Assembly (NCBI GenBank): GCA_024867545.1
Contig: JANFNE010000008.1
Location: 372,001-436,000 of the forward strand
DNA from: Phytopythium helicoides
Taxonomy: Eukaryota; Oomycota; Peronosporomycetes; Pythiales; Pythiaceae
Reading direction: 5' to 3'
Length of the DNA stretch: 64,000 nt
Each line of letters starts with the position of its first letter. The first letter of the stretch is position 1. Positions 51,900 to 61,524 of this stretch are shown in pieces. The notes beneath the pieces are model-generated. The model had not been told where the DNA came from. It saw only the letters and a list, made by a program, of their open reading frames with translations, and ran no database searches. The translations under genes and the position numbers were made by a program.

Positions 51900-53219
51900 A
51901 TGTCGGCTTCCAGTATTGATGAAGATCGCCGGCAGGGCACAACAAATCAAAAGACAGCGAAATCAACTACGGACATGCAGTCCAACATGATTGATTACTT
52001 CATTCAGCGACCAATCTCTCCCGTCCGTATCACTTCATCGCAAGGCGTCGAACTGACCGCCCTCGACACGCTCACGACCACGCCACGCGCTCGAGCGCCG
52101 ATGCCACGACCCAAGCGAAGCCGCAACTCCACTCGCGACCGCGAAAAGGCAGAGACCATCGCGCTGCGGCGACTTGTGCAGGAGCTCGAGCAGCACTTGG
52201 CAGCCCTCCAGTGTCCGCAGCAACTCTCCCGTCGACAGCTCCGCGCCATGAGCAGCACCTGGAAACGCGTGGCGGAGCGGCAGAAGATGGCCAAAGTGGC
52301 GTCGCAGTGCCAGAACCAGACCCTCATCGCGGAGGTGCAGCGCAACGCAGACTGGATCCAGCGGCTCTGGGAGCTCCTTCGCGAAACGCGGACACTCCAG
52401 CGCGCTGCAACGAGCGTACAGCACTCTAGATGGACCGAGACGCTCGTGCTAGAGCAACTCAAGACGGAGGCTCGAGTCGCGTCGCTGAAGACGGTCTGCG
52501 AGTTCGCAGCTAGCGGGATCTCTATTACAGGACTCGTGCCAAGTCCTAGTGGCGGGGACCAGCCAAATGAGGACCGCTGGTCGGATTCCGTCGACACCAA
52601 GAATCGATCGTCCCGGATCGTGTGCGTGCGGCGCCTGCCATTCGACGTGCACGCAACGTCCACTGCAGTTTGGTCGGCGCTTACCGAAACGGGAAGCAGT
52701 TCCGCACCAAACTCGTATGCAGCCGACACGGCATGCACACCGACAATCTGCGTTGCGCTGGAGCGGACGCATGACGAGTGCTCAATGAAGTACTCTCAGC
52801 CTCTATCGATCGATGGCCAAACCACCCAACTTCGCGCTCATGGAGTCGCGCAAGCGCTTGCTGGTGGAGAGTACCACGGATCGAAACTGTTTGTGTGGAG
52901 GTCGCGGGGTGCCGTACCGTTGTGTGGGGGCAATGGTATCCCCACGAACGTTTTCTGCAGTGATGACATTTGGATCGCGGTCACGACATCCTCGTATCAA
53001 GCGAGCACGGTTGCGATCATCGCACAGTCAAAGGTTGAGTCTGGACTGGATGCGCTGCAAGTTTCGTGCAGCTCGACACTTGTCCAGGAAGGGTTGCCAG
53101 CCGCCCTCGGCAGTTGTGTGAGTGCACTCGTTCAAAACGCAGAGAACCTGTTGATGGATGGGAGAGGCGTTGGGCAGCATGTACGCTCTGGGATGGACTT
53201 TGATCTCGTTACGATTTAG
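51900..53219 (+). CDS. M96 mating-specific-family-like protein, copy 1
   Basis: 439 residues, single exon. A basic segment (PRPKRSRNSTRDREKAET) runs into a heptad-rich helix (LRRLVQELEQHLAALQ), giving a bZIP-like basic-leucine arrangement. A helical segment with WIQRLWELLRETRTLQ and a C-terminal alpha/beta region of about 200 residues (START-like in relatives) follow. From memory this is the organisation of the large oomycete M96 mating-specific/bZIP-like family, but I could not verify it. The first 50 residues are specific to this copy. From residue 51 (codon at 52050) to beyond the stop it is nearly identical to the inverted copy at 56835-58424. Confidence 0.6.
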   Translation: MSASSIDEDRRQGTTNQKTAKSTTDMQSNMIDYFIQRPISPVRITSSQGVELTALDTLTTTPRARAPMPRPKRSRNSTRDREKAETIALRRLVQELEQHLAALQCPQQLSRRQLRAMSSTWKRVAERQKMAKVASQCQNQTLIAEVQRNADWIQRLWELLRETRTLQRAATSVQHSRWTETLVLEQLKTEARVASLKTVCEFAASGISITGLVPSPSGGDQPNEDRWSDSVDTKNRSSRIVCVRRLPFDVHATSTAVWSALTETGSSSAPNSYAADTACTPTICVALERTHDECSMKYSQPLSIDGQTTQLRAHGVAQALAGGEYHGSKLFVWRSRGAVPLCGGNGIPTNVFCSDDIWIAVTTSSYQASTVAIIAQSKVESGLDALQVSCSSTLVQEGLPAALGSCVSALVQNAENLLMDGRGVGQHVRSGMDFDLVTI

Positions 53220-53284
53220 CGCATCTCTGTGGTCTCTTCATCAAGAGTAACGTTATGGAAGTTCCAAGCGTGTAGACTAGGAAC
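52050..53284 (+). repeat. Inverted repeat 1, left arm (1,235 bp)
   Basis: Pairs with 56770-58004 on the opposite strand over 1,235 bp with no gaps, from GAACTGACCGCC to GACTAGGAAC. I counted about ten differences. The arm covers most of the M96-like gene and 65 bp beyond its stop. Confidence 0.92.
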
Positions 53285-53364
53285 TACAGGAAATCCTCCC
53301 TACGTATCTTCTCCTGGTTTTCCTGTGCAATTCTCTTTCGCCGAGCTAGCTCCGGTAATCACGC

Positions 53365-54294
53365 TTACACGATCGCGGATGGGTTGGCCTTGACATGTTC
53401 CAACTGTTCCTTGGCCTTGCGCATGTGCAAACTCGGGAAGAACTCCTCGCGATCGCGACGCACCTTCTCTTGGTCAAATCGAAGCGCACCCATCGGGGCG
53501 TACAGCTTAAACTCGGCCACTGCAGCAGTCTCAATCGATTCCTTGCGCTCCAAGATGCTCTTCAGCTCTTCCACGCTCTCGAACGACACCTCGAGATCGG
53601 GAATACCGCCGACAGTGCGCATGAGATCTGCCACCTCAAGCCACGATGTCTCCTCCGCCTGAACGTAAGTGAAATGGCGCCACTTGTTGGGACTCTTGAG
53701 TAAACCCGCCGTAGCACGAGCAACGTCGCGTGCACTCGTGAACGCGAACTTCTCGTGGCCGGTGCCAGGGATCTTCATGGACTTGGTTGAAACGTCGAGT
53801 GGGAAGAAGCCAAAAGGGAGGTCGGGGTGGTAGCGGTTGGCGGCTGGCACAAGATAATCAGACAACCACCCAATCGAGATGGCCGACCACTCGATCTCAC
53901 TCTGCGACTTGAGTGCGTCCTTCACCGTTCTATTGTATCGGTAGAGCGAGTCCGGTGGCTCTGGGAACTCCTCCGCGTTGCCAGCGAACTCAGACGGGAT
54001 AAAGCGCTTGCACTTGAGCGAACGCTTGCACGCCTCAATCAGTGCGAGGTGGACGTCGAGGAAAGCTTGCGTCATATCTGACACGGTGCTGACGAGAGCA
54101 TCGCAGTCATTGATCTGCTCTGTGAGCTTGTCGATGTCCTTGTAGTCGGTGATTCGCTGCTCGATGAGCAAGGGCTTGCCGTCAAGCTCGGGCTTGTGCG
54201 ATCTCGTGAGGAGAACGATTTCGATTCCAGCACGCGGGAGCTCATCGATGAAGTACTTGGCAAAGTTACTGGCTCCTGCAATGGCGACGCGCAT
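53365..54294 (-). CDS. NmrA-like / isoflavone-reductase-like protein, copy 2
   Basis: 309 residues. It shares the start MRVAIAGASNFAKYFIDELP and nearly all motifs of copy 1 (KRFIPSEFAGNAEEFPEP, PGTGHEKFAFTSARDVARAT). Differences concentrate at residues 70-90, 140-175 and the C-terminus (FKLYAPMGALRFDQEK against FKLLIPSGIMKFDQEK). The frame is intact and conservative substitutions dominate, suggesting both copies are functional. M96-like copy 1 lies between the two NmrA genes. Confidence 0.85.
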   Translation of the reverse strand: MRVAIAGASNFAKYFIDELPRAGIEIVLLTRSHKPELDGKPLLIEQRITDYKDIDKLTEQINDCDALVSTVSDMTQAFLDVHLALIEACKRSLKCKRFIPSEFAGNAEEFPEPPDSLYRYNRTVKDALKSQSEIEWSAISIGWLSDYLVPAANRYHPDLPFGFFPLDVSTKSMKIPGTGHEKFAFTSARDVARATAGLLKSPNKWRHFTYVQAEETSWLEVADLMRTVGGIPDLEVSFESVEELKSILERKESIETAAVAEFKLYAPMGALRFDQEKVRRDREEFFPSLHMRKAKEQLEHVKANPSAIV

Positions 54295-55672
54295 CTTGGT
54301 GGATAGTGAACCTTGGGAGGAAGGAAGGAGGTCTTGGGGGAGGTGGTGAGTTTGAAAGTGAGGAAGCGAGAGAAAGAGATATCCTGGACCTTCTTCTTGT
54401 TGTGGGCACCCATTCTCGCCGATGAGTCACGAGCAGGAAATGCAAGTAGAGAGGTGACGAAACACATCGTACGATAGCTGAATTCGCACCAGGATCGATT
54501 AGTCACCGAGGTGGAAAAGAAAATGAAGTGTGACTCGACAATTCCTAACATATCCTATGACGAACTACTTCGAGAGTTAGCTCGCAGAGATCGTAGGGAA
54601 CAAAGCACCTGAGCTTCTCACGGAAAGATGGGGATTAAGGGGGAAACCTCGCAGGCCGGTTGGTTTACCCGTTGGTACCCAACGTCGTATCTTACGACAT
54701 AAGCACATGAACTGCGAGCGATAGTCTCTGCATGACACGCTTGTTTCTCATTAGCATGGAGTGCTAAGAACCCAATAAGGAACCGAGCGTCATGAAGATT
54801 GTCTTGGCTGCTCGAAGACGCAGCTGGATTCCTCGGTCTCGTTGAAGGCTGGCTGAGAGCTCATTGGTAGCGTCGTGGATGCCAATGCAAAGTCCCAAGT
54901 TCTCCCCGCAGCGTTGCTCCGCCGATTCGATGCGACCGATAAGGAGGGCTCCCTAGGGAGGAAGGATTGGCTGGCATAGCAAGCCGCAGCACTCGACGCC
55001 CAGCCTTTCTTCTCTCAGTCGTGAATTTGCACGATGGAGTCCAAGCGGCCGCATTTCCCGGCTCACGACCCGGGGCCTCGCAGCAAGCTTCCAGGCCAGC
55101 CGCGGCATCTCCGGTGTGCCTTTTCAAGTCCGCGGCATCGGTGATCGGCCATGAAGGAATTTGGTCAGTCAAGGTAGCCATGCAATTGGCTACGCGACGC
55201 GCACGCGTGCGGCAGCGGACGAGGAAGCGCTGGACGACGCAGGTCGTCCACGGCGTGCTCCTGACCAGCTGGAACGACTATGTCAAGTACGCTGTGGGGG
55301 TATTGCTTCGCCTCTTCTGCGAGGTCGCGTGCACCACCATTGCGGGGACGTTGCCACCAACAAGATCACCCATGTGCTGCGTATCCGGATCAAGGGATCT
55401 GGACCTCAGCAAAGCTGAGGACGCGATCTGGCGTACACCATTGACTGCACGCTACGCCTTCAGGGGCCAAGCACGGACGTTCGAGACGATGGGAACTATG
55501 TCTGTCGATTAGCATCCACGCAGGCGCGCACGCATCTCTCATGATACCGTTAGAAACCTGCGCGTCGCTAGCCCGTCCCAGAGAACCCAGTCGTTGTCAT
55601 TTTCCGATTTGCTCTCCGGAGCGCAAGACGCGTTAGCCTTGAACACTGCTTCCTTGCCGCGGCGCTGAGCGC
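54295..55672. other. Intergenic region with possible decayed coding sequence
   Basis: About 1.4 kb. From 54970 to 55520 the sequence turns GC-rich and protein-like in short pieces of different frames (for example GDVATNKITHVLRIRIKG in one frame and DLAYTIDCTLRLQGP in the same frame after a stop). That looks like a gene remnant, but no family is recognised. The rest holds nothing I can name. Confidence 0.4.
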
Positions 55673-56629
55673 ATGGCTTCGAAGGAGCCTGCCTTGGAGG
55701 GGTTGACGACATTTCGCAGTTTCCCTGGTGCCTCGTTCCGGTTCATACTGACCTTGAAGAACGGCAAACTCAACGTTTGGCTCGAGAATTGCAAATCCAA
55801 GAAGCAATGGTACATTATCCTGCTGTCCGGTGGTGATCTTCAAAACCTGACCTACAGCTGTGTTTCGTGCAGGCAGTCGGGATATATTGGATTGGACGCA
55901 TTCGTGTCACCAGAGAACGCGATCCCAGGAGCCGAGCTAACCAATTACGCAGAGGTAAGCATACTTTGGGGCGTCATCGAAGACACGACGAAGTAACCTC
56001 GTGCTGGGCTAAAGTGCTTCAAGACTGCGCTAGAGAAAAATTGCGCCGAGGAGGAGGCACCAGTTGAGCGTGAACTGCGTGAGGATGATACCAATGGGCT
56101 CAAGCTGGTATTTGTTGTGCATCTCAAGGTGTTTGATGCGTTGTGGTCGCCGTCGTATTTTCTTCCGTTGGAGCCCATTCTCGTCGACCAAGTCGATAAG
56201 CTTGAGTCACGCCTCTTCGACGTTGAAAGATCGATCGAGCGCAATATTGCGAAGAAGTCGAAAACCTCTGTGGCGCAGTTGAGCGTCGCTACTTCTTCCA
56301 CACCGTGCCAGCCTGTGAACTGGGTTCTACTTGGAGGCGATATTGTCGCTGTGGAGCAGCTCAGCGAGATTTCTGTGCTGTCGGCTGGGACGTATCTAGT
56401 TTTGATGCACATCTTCCACAAGGTTTCGATGTATGGAACACAGATCCAACTCCGGAAGAACAGCAAATTGATCTTCAATAGCATTGTGGCCTACAATGGT
56501 GGTTACGAATCTACGACGGATGCGACCTCAGTGGTTTATCTCGAGCGAGGAGACAAGCTGTCGCTTATGGGCTGGAAACTCAGCCTCCAAGCTGGGTCCA
56601 CGATTACATTTGTCGAGCTGTTTGAGTAG
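55673..56629 (+). CDS. Protein with C-terminal C1q/TNF-like domain
   Basis: Two exons (55673-55954, 56015-56629) split by a 60-bp intron (GTAAGC donor, CTAAAG acceptor) give 298 residues. The N-terminal 95 residues are beta-rich (FRFILTLKNGKLNVWLENC). After a charged linker (ECFKTALEKNCAEEEAP) comes a short coiled coil. The last 110 residues have the jelly-roll order of C1q-like domains: ISVLSAGTYLVLMHIFHKV, then the basic IQLRKNSKLIF, SVVYLERGDKLSLMG and a final STITFVELFE strand. No signal peptide is seen, so it is probably intracellular. Function is unknown. Confidence 0.65.
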
Positions 56630-56769
56630 GGGTGAGAACAGACAAGATTTCCACCAGCGTTAAGAGCAGCATACTGTACGTATGCAATTCTTCGCTCGTC
56701 ACTAAACATGGGTATGTGATGATTGCATGTTCATGGCTAGAAGAGCTCTCTTTTGTCGGCTTCGATCCC

Positions 56770-58004
56770 GTTCCTAGTCTACACGCTTGGAACTTCCATA
56801 ACGTTACTCTTGATGAAGAGACCACAGAGATGCGCTAAATCGTAACGAGATCAAAGTCCACCCCAGAGCGTACATGCTGCCCAACGCATCTCCCATCCAT
56901 CAACAGGTTCTCTGCGTTTTGAACGAGTGCACTCACACAACTGCCGAGGGCGGCTGGCAACCCTTCCTGGACAAGTGTCGAGCTGCACGAAACTTGCAGC
57001 GCATCCAGTCCAGACTCAACCTTTGACTGTGCGATGATCGCAACCGTGCTCGCTTGATACGAGGATGTCGTGACCGCGATCCAAATGTCATCACTGCAGA
57101 AAACGTTCGTGGGGACACCATTGCCCCCACACAACGGTACGGCACCCCGCGACCTCCACACAAACAGCTTCGATCCGTGGCACTCCCCGCCAGCAAGCGC
57201 TTGCGCGACTCCATGAGCGCGAAGTTGGGTGGTTTGGCCATCGATCGATAGAGGCTGAGAGTACTTCATTGAGCACTCGTCATGCGTCCGCTCCAGCGCA
57301 ACGCAGATTGTCGGTGTGCATGCCGTGTCGGCTGCATACGAGTTTGGTGCGGAACTGCTTCCCGTTTCGGTAAGCGCCGACCAAACTGCAGTGGACGTTG
57401 CGTGCACGTCGAATGGCAGGCGCCGCACGCACACGATCCGGGACGATTGATTCTTGGTGTCGACGGAATCCGACCAGCGGTCCTCATCTGGCTGGTCCCC
57501 GCCACTAGGGCTTGGCACGAGTCCTGTAATAGAGATCCCGCTAGCTGCGAACTCGCAGACCGTCTTCAGCGACGCGACTCGAGCCTCCGTCTTGAGTTGC
57601 TCTAGCACGAGCGTCTCGGTCCATCTAGAGTGCTGTACGCTCGTTGCAGCGCGCTGGAGTGTCCGCGTTTCGCGAAGGAGCTCCCAGAGCCGCTGGATCC
57701 AGTCCGCGTTGCGCTGCACCTCCGCGATGAGGGTCTGGTTCTGGCACTGCGACGCCACTTTGGCCATCTTCTGCCGCTCCGCCACGCGTTTCCAGGTGCT
57801 GCTCATGGCGCGGAGCTGTCGACGGGAGAGTTGCTGCGGACACTGGAGGGCTGCCAAGTGCTGCTCGAGCTCCTGCACAAGTCGCCGCAGCGCGATGGTC
57901 TCTGCCTTTTCGCGGTCGCGAGTGGAGTTGCGGCTTCGCTTGGGTCGTGGCATCGGCGCTCGAGCGCGTGGCGTGGTCGTGAGCGTGTCGAGGGCGGTCA
58001 GTTC
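56770..58004 (-). repeat. Inverted repeat 1, right arm (1,235 bp)
   Basis: Reverse-complement partner of 52050-53284, equal in length and gapless. The 3.5-kb loop between the arms contains NmrA copy 2 and the C1q-like gene. Confidence 0.92.
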
Positions 58005-58424
58005 GGCGCTCACGGCGGTGGAATGGAATGCGCCAAGTGCTAAATCGGATGTGCGACGTGTGACGAAGTTGTGACCTGGAATTACGGTGATCGGATCGAT
58101 TCGTGAATATGGAGGGAGAGATTTTGAGCGGCAAGGGCTCCTAACAGACGGAAGTAGCAGTGTAGCTTCCAATGGTCTGCTACCTTGCACTTGGCTGCTC
58201 GGAGAGTTTGCAGCTGATTGTTCACGTCCAAATTGTTGGGACGCGTTGAGAACCAAGTACCAGCATGTGAAACCAATCCACAAGTCTCCTCCGTTCCGAA
58301 TTCGCTGGAAAAGCACCCACACACAGAGCTTCCTGCTGCCACCCGTGGTGATTCTCTTCGATCCTCCTCTTTGACTGTAATGAGAACAGTGGAATGCAGC
58401 ACGAACTGCAATCGGATCGGTCAT
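56835..58424 (-). CDS. M96 mating-specific-family-like protein, copy 2
   Basis: 529 residues if the first in-frame ATG (58424) is used. The 140 residues before the repeat boundary at 58004 do not resemble copy 1 and look only partly coding, so the real start may be further in (for example the Met of MPRPKRSRN). The shared part differs from copy 1 at six amino acids I can see: Asn/Asp, Arg/Gln, Tyr/Cys, Ile/Val, Gly/Cys and Met/Val. The frame is intact. Convergent in orientation with copy 1. Confidence 0.55.
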   Translation of the reverse strand: MTDPIAVRAAFHCSHYSQRGGSKRITTGGSRKLCVWVLFQRIRNGGDLWIGFTCWYLVLNASQQFGREQSAANSPSSQVQGSRPLEATLLLPSVRSPCRSKSLPPYSRIDPITVIPGHNFVTRRTSDLALGAFHSTAVSAELTALDTLTTTPRARAPMPRPKRSRNSTRDREKAETIALRRLVQELEQHLAALQCPQQLSRRQLRAMSSTWKRVAERQKMAKVASQCQNQTLIAEVQRNADWIQRLWELLRETRTLQRAATSVQHSRWTETLVLEQLKTEARVASLKTVCEFAASGISITGLVPSPSGGDQPDEDRWSDSVDTKNQSSRIVCVRRLPFDVHATSTAVWSALTETGSSSAPNSYAADTACTPTICVALERTHDECSMKYSQPLSIDGQTTQLRAHGVAQALAGGECHGSKLFVWRSRGAVPLCGGNGVPTNVFCSDDIWIAVTTSSYQASTVAIIAQSKVESGLDALQVSCSSTLVQEGLPAALGSCVSALVQNAENLLMDGRCVGQHVRSGVDFDLVTI

Positions 58425-59032
58425 TTGAGCCGGCGCCTCGTCAATGTGAGCCACTACACTGCATTCTACAGTTCACGCATCCTCCTGCTCCAGGCAGACC
58501 GTCGGAACTCTGCAATTCTCATCTCTCGCTCCTCGACCACCATCTCTGTCTCATTCCGATCGGAAACAGCTGAGCCAAAGCAGAATCGGCATGCAAAGGC
58601 ATCCAAAGGTGCCGTAGAGGCAGTCGCTCGTGCGTGCCGAAGAGCTACCCGCCTGCCCATTGCACCACTCTAACCATTTCGATAGTGCAGAGTTTCGAGA
58701 CATTGCAGCACTCGCTGCAGTCTGAAGTTTGGAGAGCTCCGCAGTGGATCAAATGGATCGCTCCTTCCCACTCCAAGAAGCCGGACCAGCAACGCATCCA
58801 TGCTCCCGTTAAAGTCCACAATCACCTTTTCATCCATACATTTCCCTCCCTTCCGCAACCTAACCCGTCCATCTCGGTGCGCAACCGTCCGCCGTTCGGC
58901 GCTTCCACCTGTTCACCCGGCCAGCTGGAATCCGCGAGGTAAAAGCTGGGTCGATGGGAGCTGTTGGGCGATCTGCCGGCCGCCATGGGCCAGTTCTCCA
59001 TTGACGCCGACCACCAGAAGCTCAGGCGACAG
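58425..59032. other. Intergenic region, no gene seen
   Basis: About 610 bp between divergent genes. Short frames only. Promoter sequence for the temptin-domain gene must lie here. Confidence 0.35.
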
Positions 59033-59626
59033 ATGCAGCGATCGCTGGCGCTCGTGGTGACGCTCGCGGCCGCAGCGGCGCAGGCGGCAGACGCGTACGC
59101 GTCGTACGTCAAGCTCATCCCCAACGGCGCCAACGTGCCCGACTCGCCCAACATCGGACACCTGTCGGCCGACGGCACCACGGGGCTCAACGACTTCGGC
59201 GAGGCTTACGAGAAGGCCGGCAACGCGTGGACCACGGCGCTGTGCCAGGAGGACACGGACGGAGACGGCTACACGAACGGCCAGGAGCTCGGAGACCCCT
59301 GCTGCACGTGGACGACCAGCAACACGGCGGGGCTCATCACGAGCGGCATCAGCCACCCCAGCGACGCTAGCAAGACCCCCACCAACGCCGAGCTCACGGC
59401 AGGCTGCTCCTCCACCACGACGTCTGGCAGCTCCAACTCGACCACGGGCGGAGACGACGTCAACGACGTGCTCGCGCCAGTGTCGGCAGGCTCCTCCAGC
59501 GCCATGCCGCAGGACGACGACGAAGACGACTCGGACGAGATGGCAGAGACCAGCAACGCGCCACACGCCGCCGTGAGCGCGGCCTTGGCGCTCGTCGCGA
59601 CGCTCGCGGCCGCGGTCGCCTTGTGA
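59033..59626 (+). CDS. Secreted temptin-domain protein, probable GPI anchor
   Basis: 197 residues from the ATG at 59033, which places a signal peptide (SLALVVTLAAAAAQAADA) at the N-terminus. An in-frame ATG at 58985 would bury it. The temptin Cys/Cys domain follows: YVKLIPNGANVPDSPNIGH, LNDFGEAYEKAGNAWT, the calcium-like DTDGDGYTNGQELGDPCC and CTW. A Ser/Thr/Asp-rich stalk leads to a hydrophobic C-terminus (AAVSAALALVATLAAAVAL) typical of a GPI signal. Oomycetes have many such surface proteins. The role is unknown. Confidence 0.85.
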   Translation: MQRSLALVVTLAAAAAQAADAYASYVKLIPNGANVPDSPNIGHLSADGTTGLNDFGEAYEKAGNAWTTALCQEDTDGDGYTNGQELGDPCCTWTTSNTAGLITSGISHPSDASKTPTNAELTAGCSSTTTSGSSNSTTGGDDVNDVLAPVSAGSSSAMPQDDDEDDSDEMAETSNAPHAAVSAALALVATLAAAVAL

Positions 59627-59870
59627 GTTGGTGTCGAGTGCGTGCCGCCGTGAATGTACCCTGCGTGGGCGGCTCATCATGTAGATGTGTACGAGAACGC
59701 GACGATGAATACACTATTATGCTGCTGCGTTCCTCCATGGCTTGGCGTCCGATCTAACATGTAAATGTATTCATGCAGCAGCATGCAGGCCAAGGGCAAA
59801 AAGTCGATTTATATACACCACGTGCGCTGCAGCAGGAAGAGCGCGCCGTGGCCGTATCCTCTCTTCACGG

Positions 59871-60344
59871 CTAACTCGTGGGCGACGGGATAATGAAGAG
59901 CACGATAATCACCACGACGAGCAGGGCTATCACTCCGTAGAGCTTGCACGCCTGCCGCACCACGTCCACCGTCAGAACCCCCCATCTCATCAATCTAGAA
60001 CCCCTCAGCCCCACGCACATGCTTCTTCTTGGCGTTCACGTTGCGCGCGGCCTCCTCTTGCCGCTCCAGGTCCCCATGCGCGTTGTCCATGCGCTGCTCG
60101 GCCGCAAACCGCCCCCATGAGCCCCCAAGCGCTCCAAAACCCCCACGCAGGCGCCACGTACGTCGCCAATGTCGTCGATCATGGCGTTCTGCTCCACCAC
60201 CTCGCCATTGATGGCGTGCGCCTGGTTCTTGAGCCCCACGACGCCATTGTAGATCTGGTCCAGCGCCGCGTCCTGGCGCGAGCGGTCGTCCGCCTGGCGC
60301 TGGTCAAACGCTTGCTGCGCCGACATCTCGCGGTAGTCGGCCAT
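59871..60344 (-). CDS. Small Q-SNARE-like membrane protein
   Basis: Three exons (60162-60344, 60019-60093, 59871-59951), introns of 68 and 67 bp, give 112 residues. A heptad-rich SNARE motif (ALDQIYNGVVGLKNQAHAIN, GEVVEQNAMIDDIGDRMDNA) is followed by AKKKHACK. A C-terminal membrane anchor (LYGVIALLVVVIIVLFII) ends the chain. A Gln near the centre of the motif (EQN) could be the zero-layer residue of a Qc-SNARE such as syntaxin-8, SYP5-type or Bet1. The compartment cannot be told. Confidence 0.75.
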
Positions 60345-60687
60345 TCCTCGGGTCCCCAGGCGCTCGGCGTCGCTAGCGGCTCGGCGCTAGGCACTTGGAG
60401 CTCCGCTGGCTTTTCTCGCTGTTGTCTCCAGGCGAGAGGAGCGCGAAGTGACAACCGACGCGCCATACATTTGCCGAGACGACGGAAGAAGGGTTGCGGC
60501 CTGCGAGATTTGATTGGTGGTGTGGACGACCCAAGCGGACCTCTCCCAAACCTTCCAAAAGCTATAAACTGGGTTCAAGATTGGATTTTCAGGTCGAGAC
60601 ACTTTCTTCACAACACCTTCCGACTCGAGCTGCTCACGCGGTTTCTTCATGACGTCAAGATGGCTATGAAAAAGCAAAGGCGGACAC
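60345..60687. other. Intergenic region, no gene seen
   Basis: About 340 bp upstream of the SNARE gene up to the start of inverted repeat 2. No gene or motif recognised. Confidence 0.35.
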
Positions 60688-61524
60688 TAAAGTACACGTT
60701 TATTCCATAGTGTCGGCTCTGTCGGCGATCGATCGATCACCATGACAAAAACACACAACCTACAGACCTTCGTCTTGAACAACCAGTACGATATCTCCTA
60801 GCTATCTTCCGACCCTCCTCGACTCACTTCGGTCGATAGCCAAAAGCACTCGTAGTAATCAGATTGGAACCACACACACGCACACACGCACGCTTGGTGC
60901 AGATCCAGTCAAAACACCCACATCATCGCGAAGTGAGGCACGCCGCACATCTGTTGATACACCGACCTACGCCAGGTACGCGCCAGCCGCGATCATCGTG
61001 ACTGTGACCATCCCGACGGCACCCGACACCGCCGATGCGTCGCTCGATCCGGCAGAGGCGTCCGTCGATGAAGAAGACGACGAGGTGGAGGAACCCGATG
61101 ACGTCGTAGTCGAGCCGGACGAGGTGGTGTCGGAGCTGCCGACGGTGTTGGAGTCTCCCTCGGCGCTGGATGCCGACACGGTGCCGGCTGTGGACGCACC
61201 GACATCGGAGGTTCCGGTGGTGCTGCCCATGGTGTTCATATCCATGCCGGAGGATCCGGTGGTAGTGGTTCCGTTGGTAGCGGTGCCGGTGGTTGTGTCG
61301 GTGGTGGTTGTGTCGGTGGTGGTGGTGCCAGTGGTGGTTCCCGTTGCGGGGGCTGCGGTGGTGGTGGTAGGAGCAGTGGTGGCGGTGGTGGTAGTCTGTG
61401 CGGAGACACCGGCGACGGCGAGCGCGGCGAGGACGACGATCTGGAAGAACTTCATTGTTGTTTGGTGTTGTTGGTTGTTGGTGGTGGATTTGGTTGTGCT
61501 GGTAAGCTGGAGGATTTGGGAATG
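60688..61524 (+). repeat. Inverted repeat 2, left arm (about 830 bp)
   Basis: Pairs with about 62917-63746 on the opposite strand, starting CTAAAGTACACGTTTATTCC and ending at GGATTTGGGAATG. It includes a mucin-like gene, its short 5' leader and about 280 bp of 3' flank. Differences include substitutions and a 12-bp indel. Confidence 0.85.
60967..61455 (-). CDS. Mucin-like secreted Ser/Thr-rich protein, copy 1
   Basis: 162 residues. A signal peptide (MKFFQIVVLAALAVAGVSA) is followed by Thr-rich repeats (TTTT and TDTTT units), then Ser/Thr/Gly-rich sequence. A C-terminal hydrophobic tail (SGAVGMVTVTMIAAGAYLA) after small residues fits a GPI-anchor signal. Dense Thr/Ser suggests heavy O-glycosylation at the cell surface. 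The copy contains one extra TDTT unit (12 bp) compared with copy 2. Confidence 0.8.
   Translation of the reverse strand: MKFFQIVVLAALAVAGVSAQTTTTATTAPTTTTAAPATGTTTGTTTTDTTTTDTTTGTATNGTTTTGSSGMDMNTMGSTTGTSDVGASTAGTVSASSAEGDSNTVGSSDTTSSGSTTTSSGSSTSSSSSSTDASAGSSDASAVSGAVGMVTVTMIAAGAYLA

Noticed and set aside
52050..53284. Repeat-induced point mutation as the cause of arm differences
   Set aside because: This process is known from fungi, not oomycetes, and only about ten changes exist without nonsense codons.
54967..55512. 181-codon plus-strand frame as a real gene
   Set aside because: Low-complexity start, no domain, and competing protein-like pieces in another frame. It is better described as a remnant.
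52050..58004. Transposon terminal inverted repeats
   Set aside because: The arms contain a protein gene and lack target-site duplications or transposase. The loop holds ordinary genes, so inverted segmental duplication fits better.
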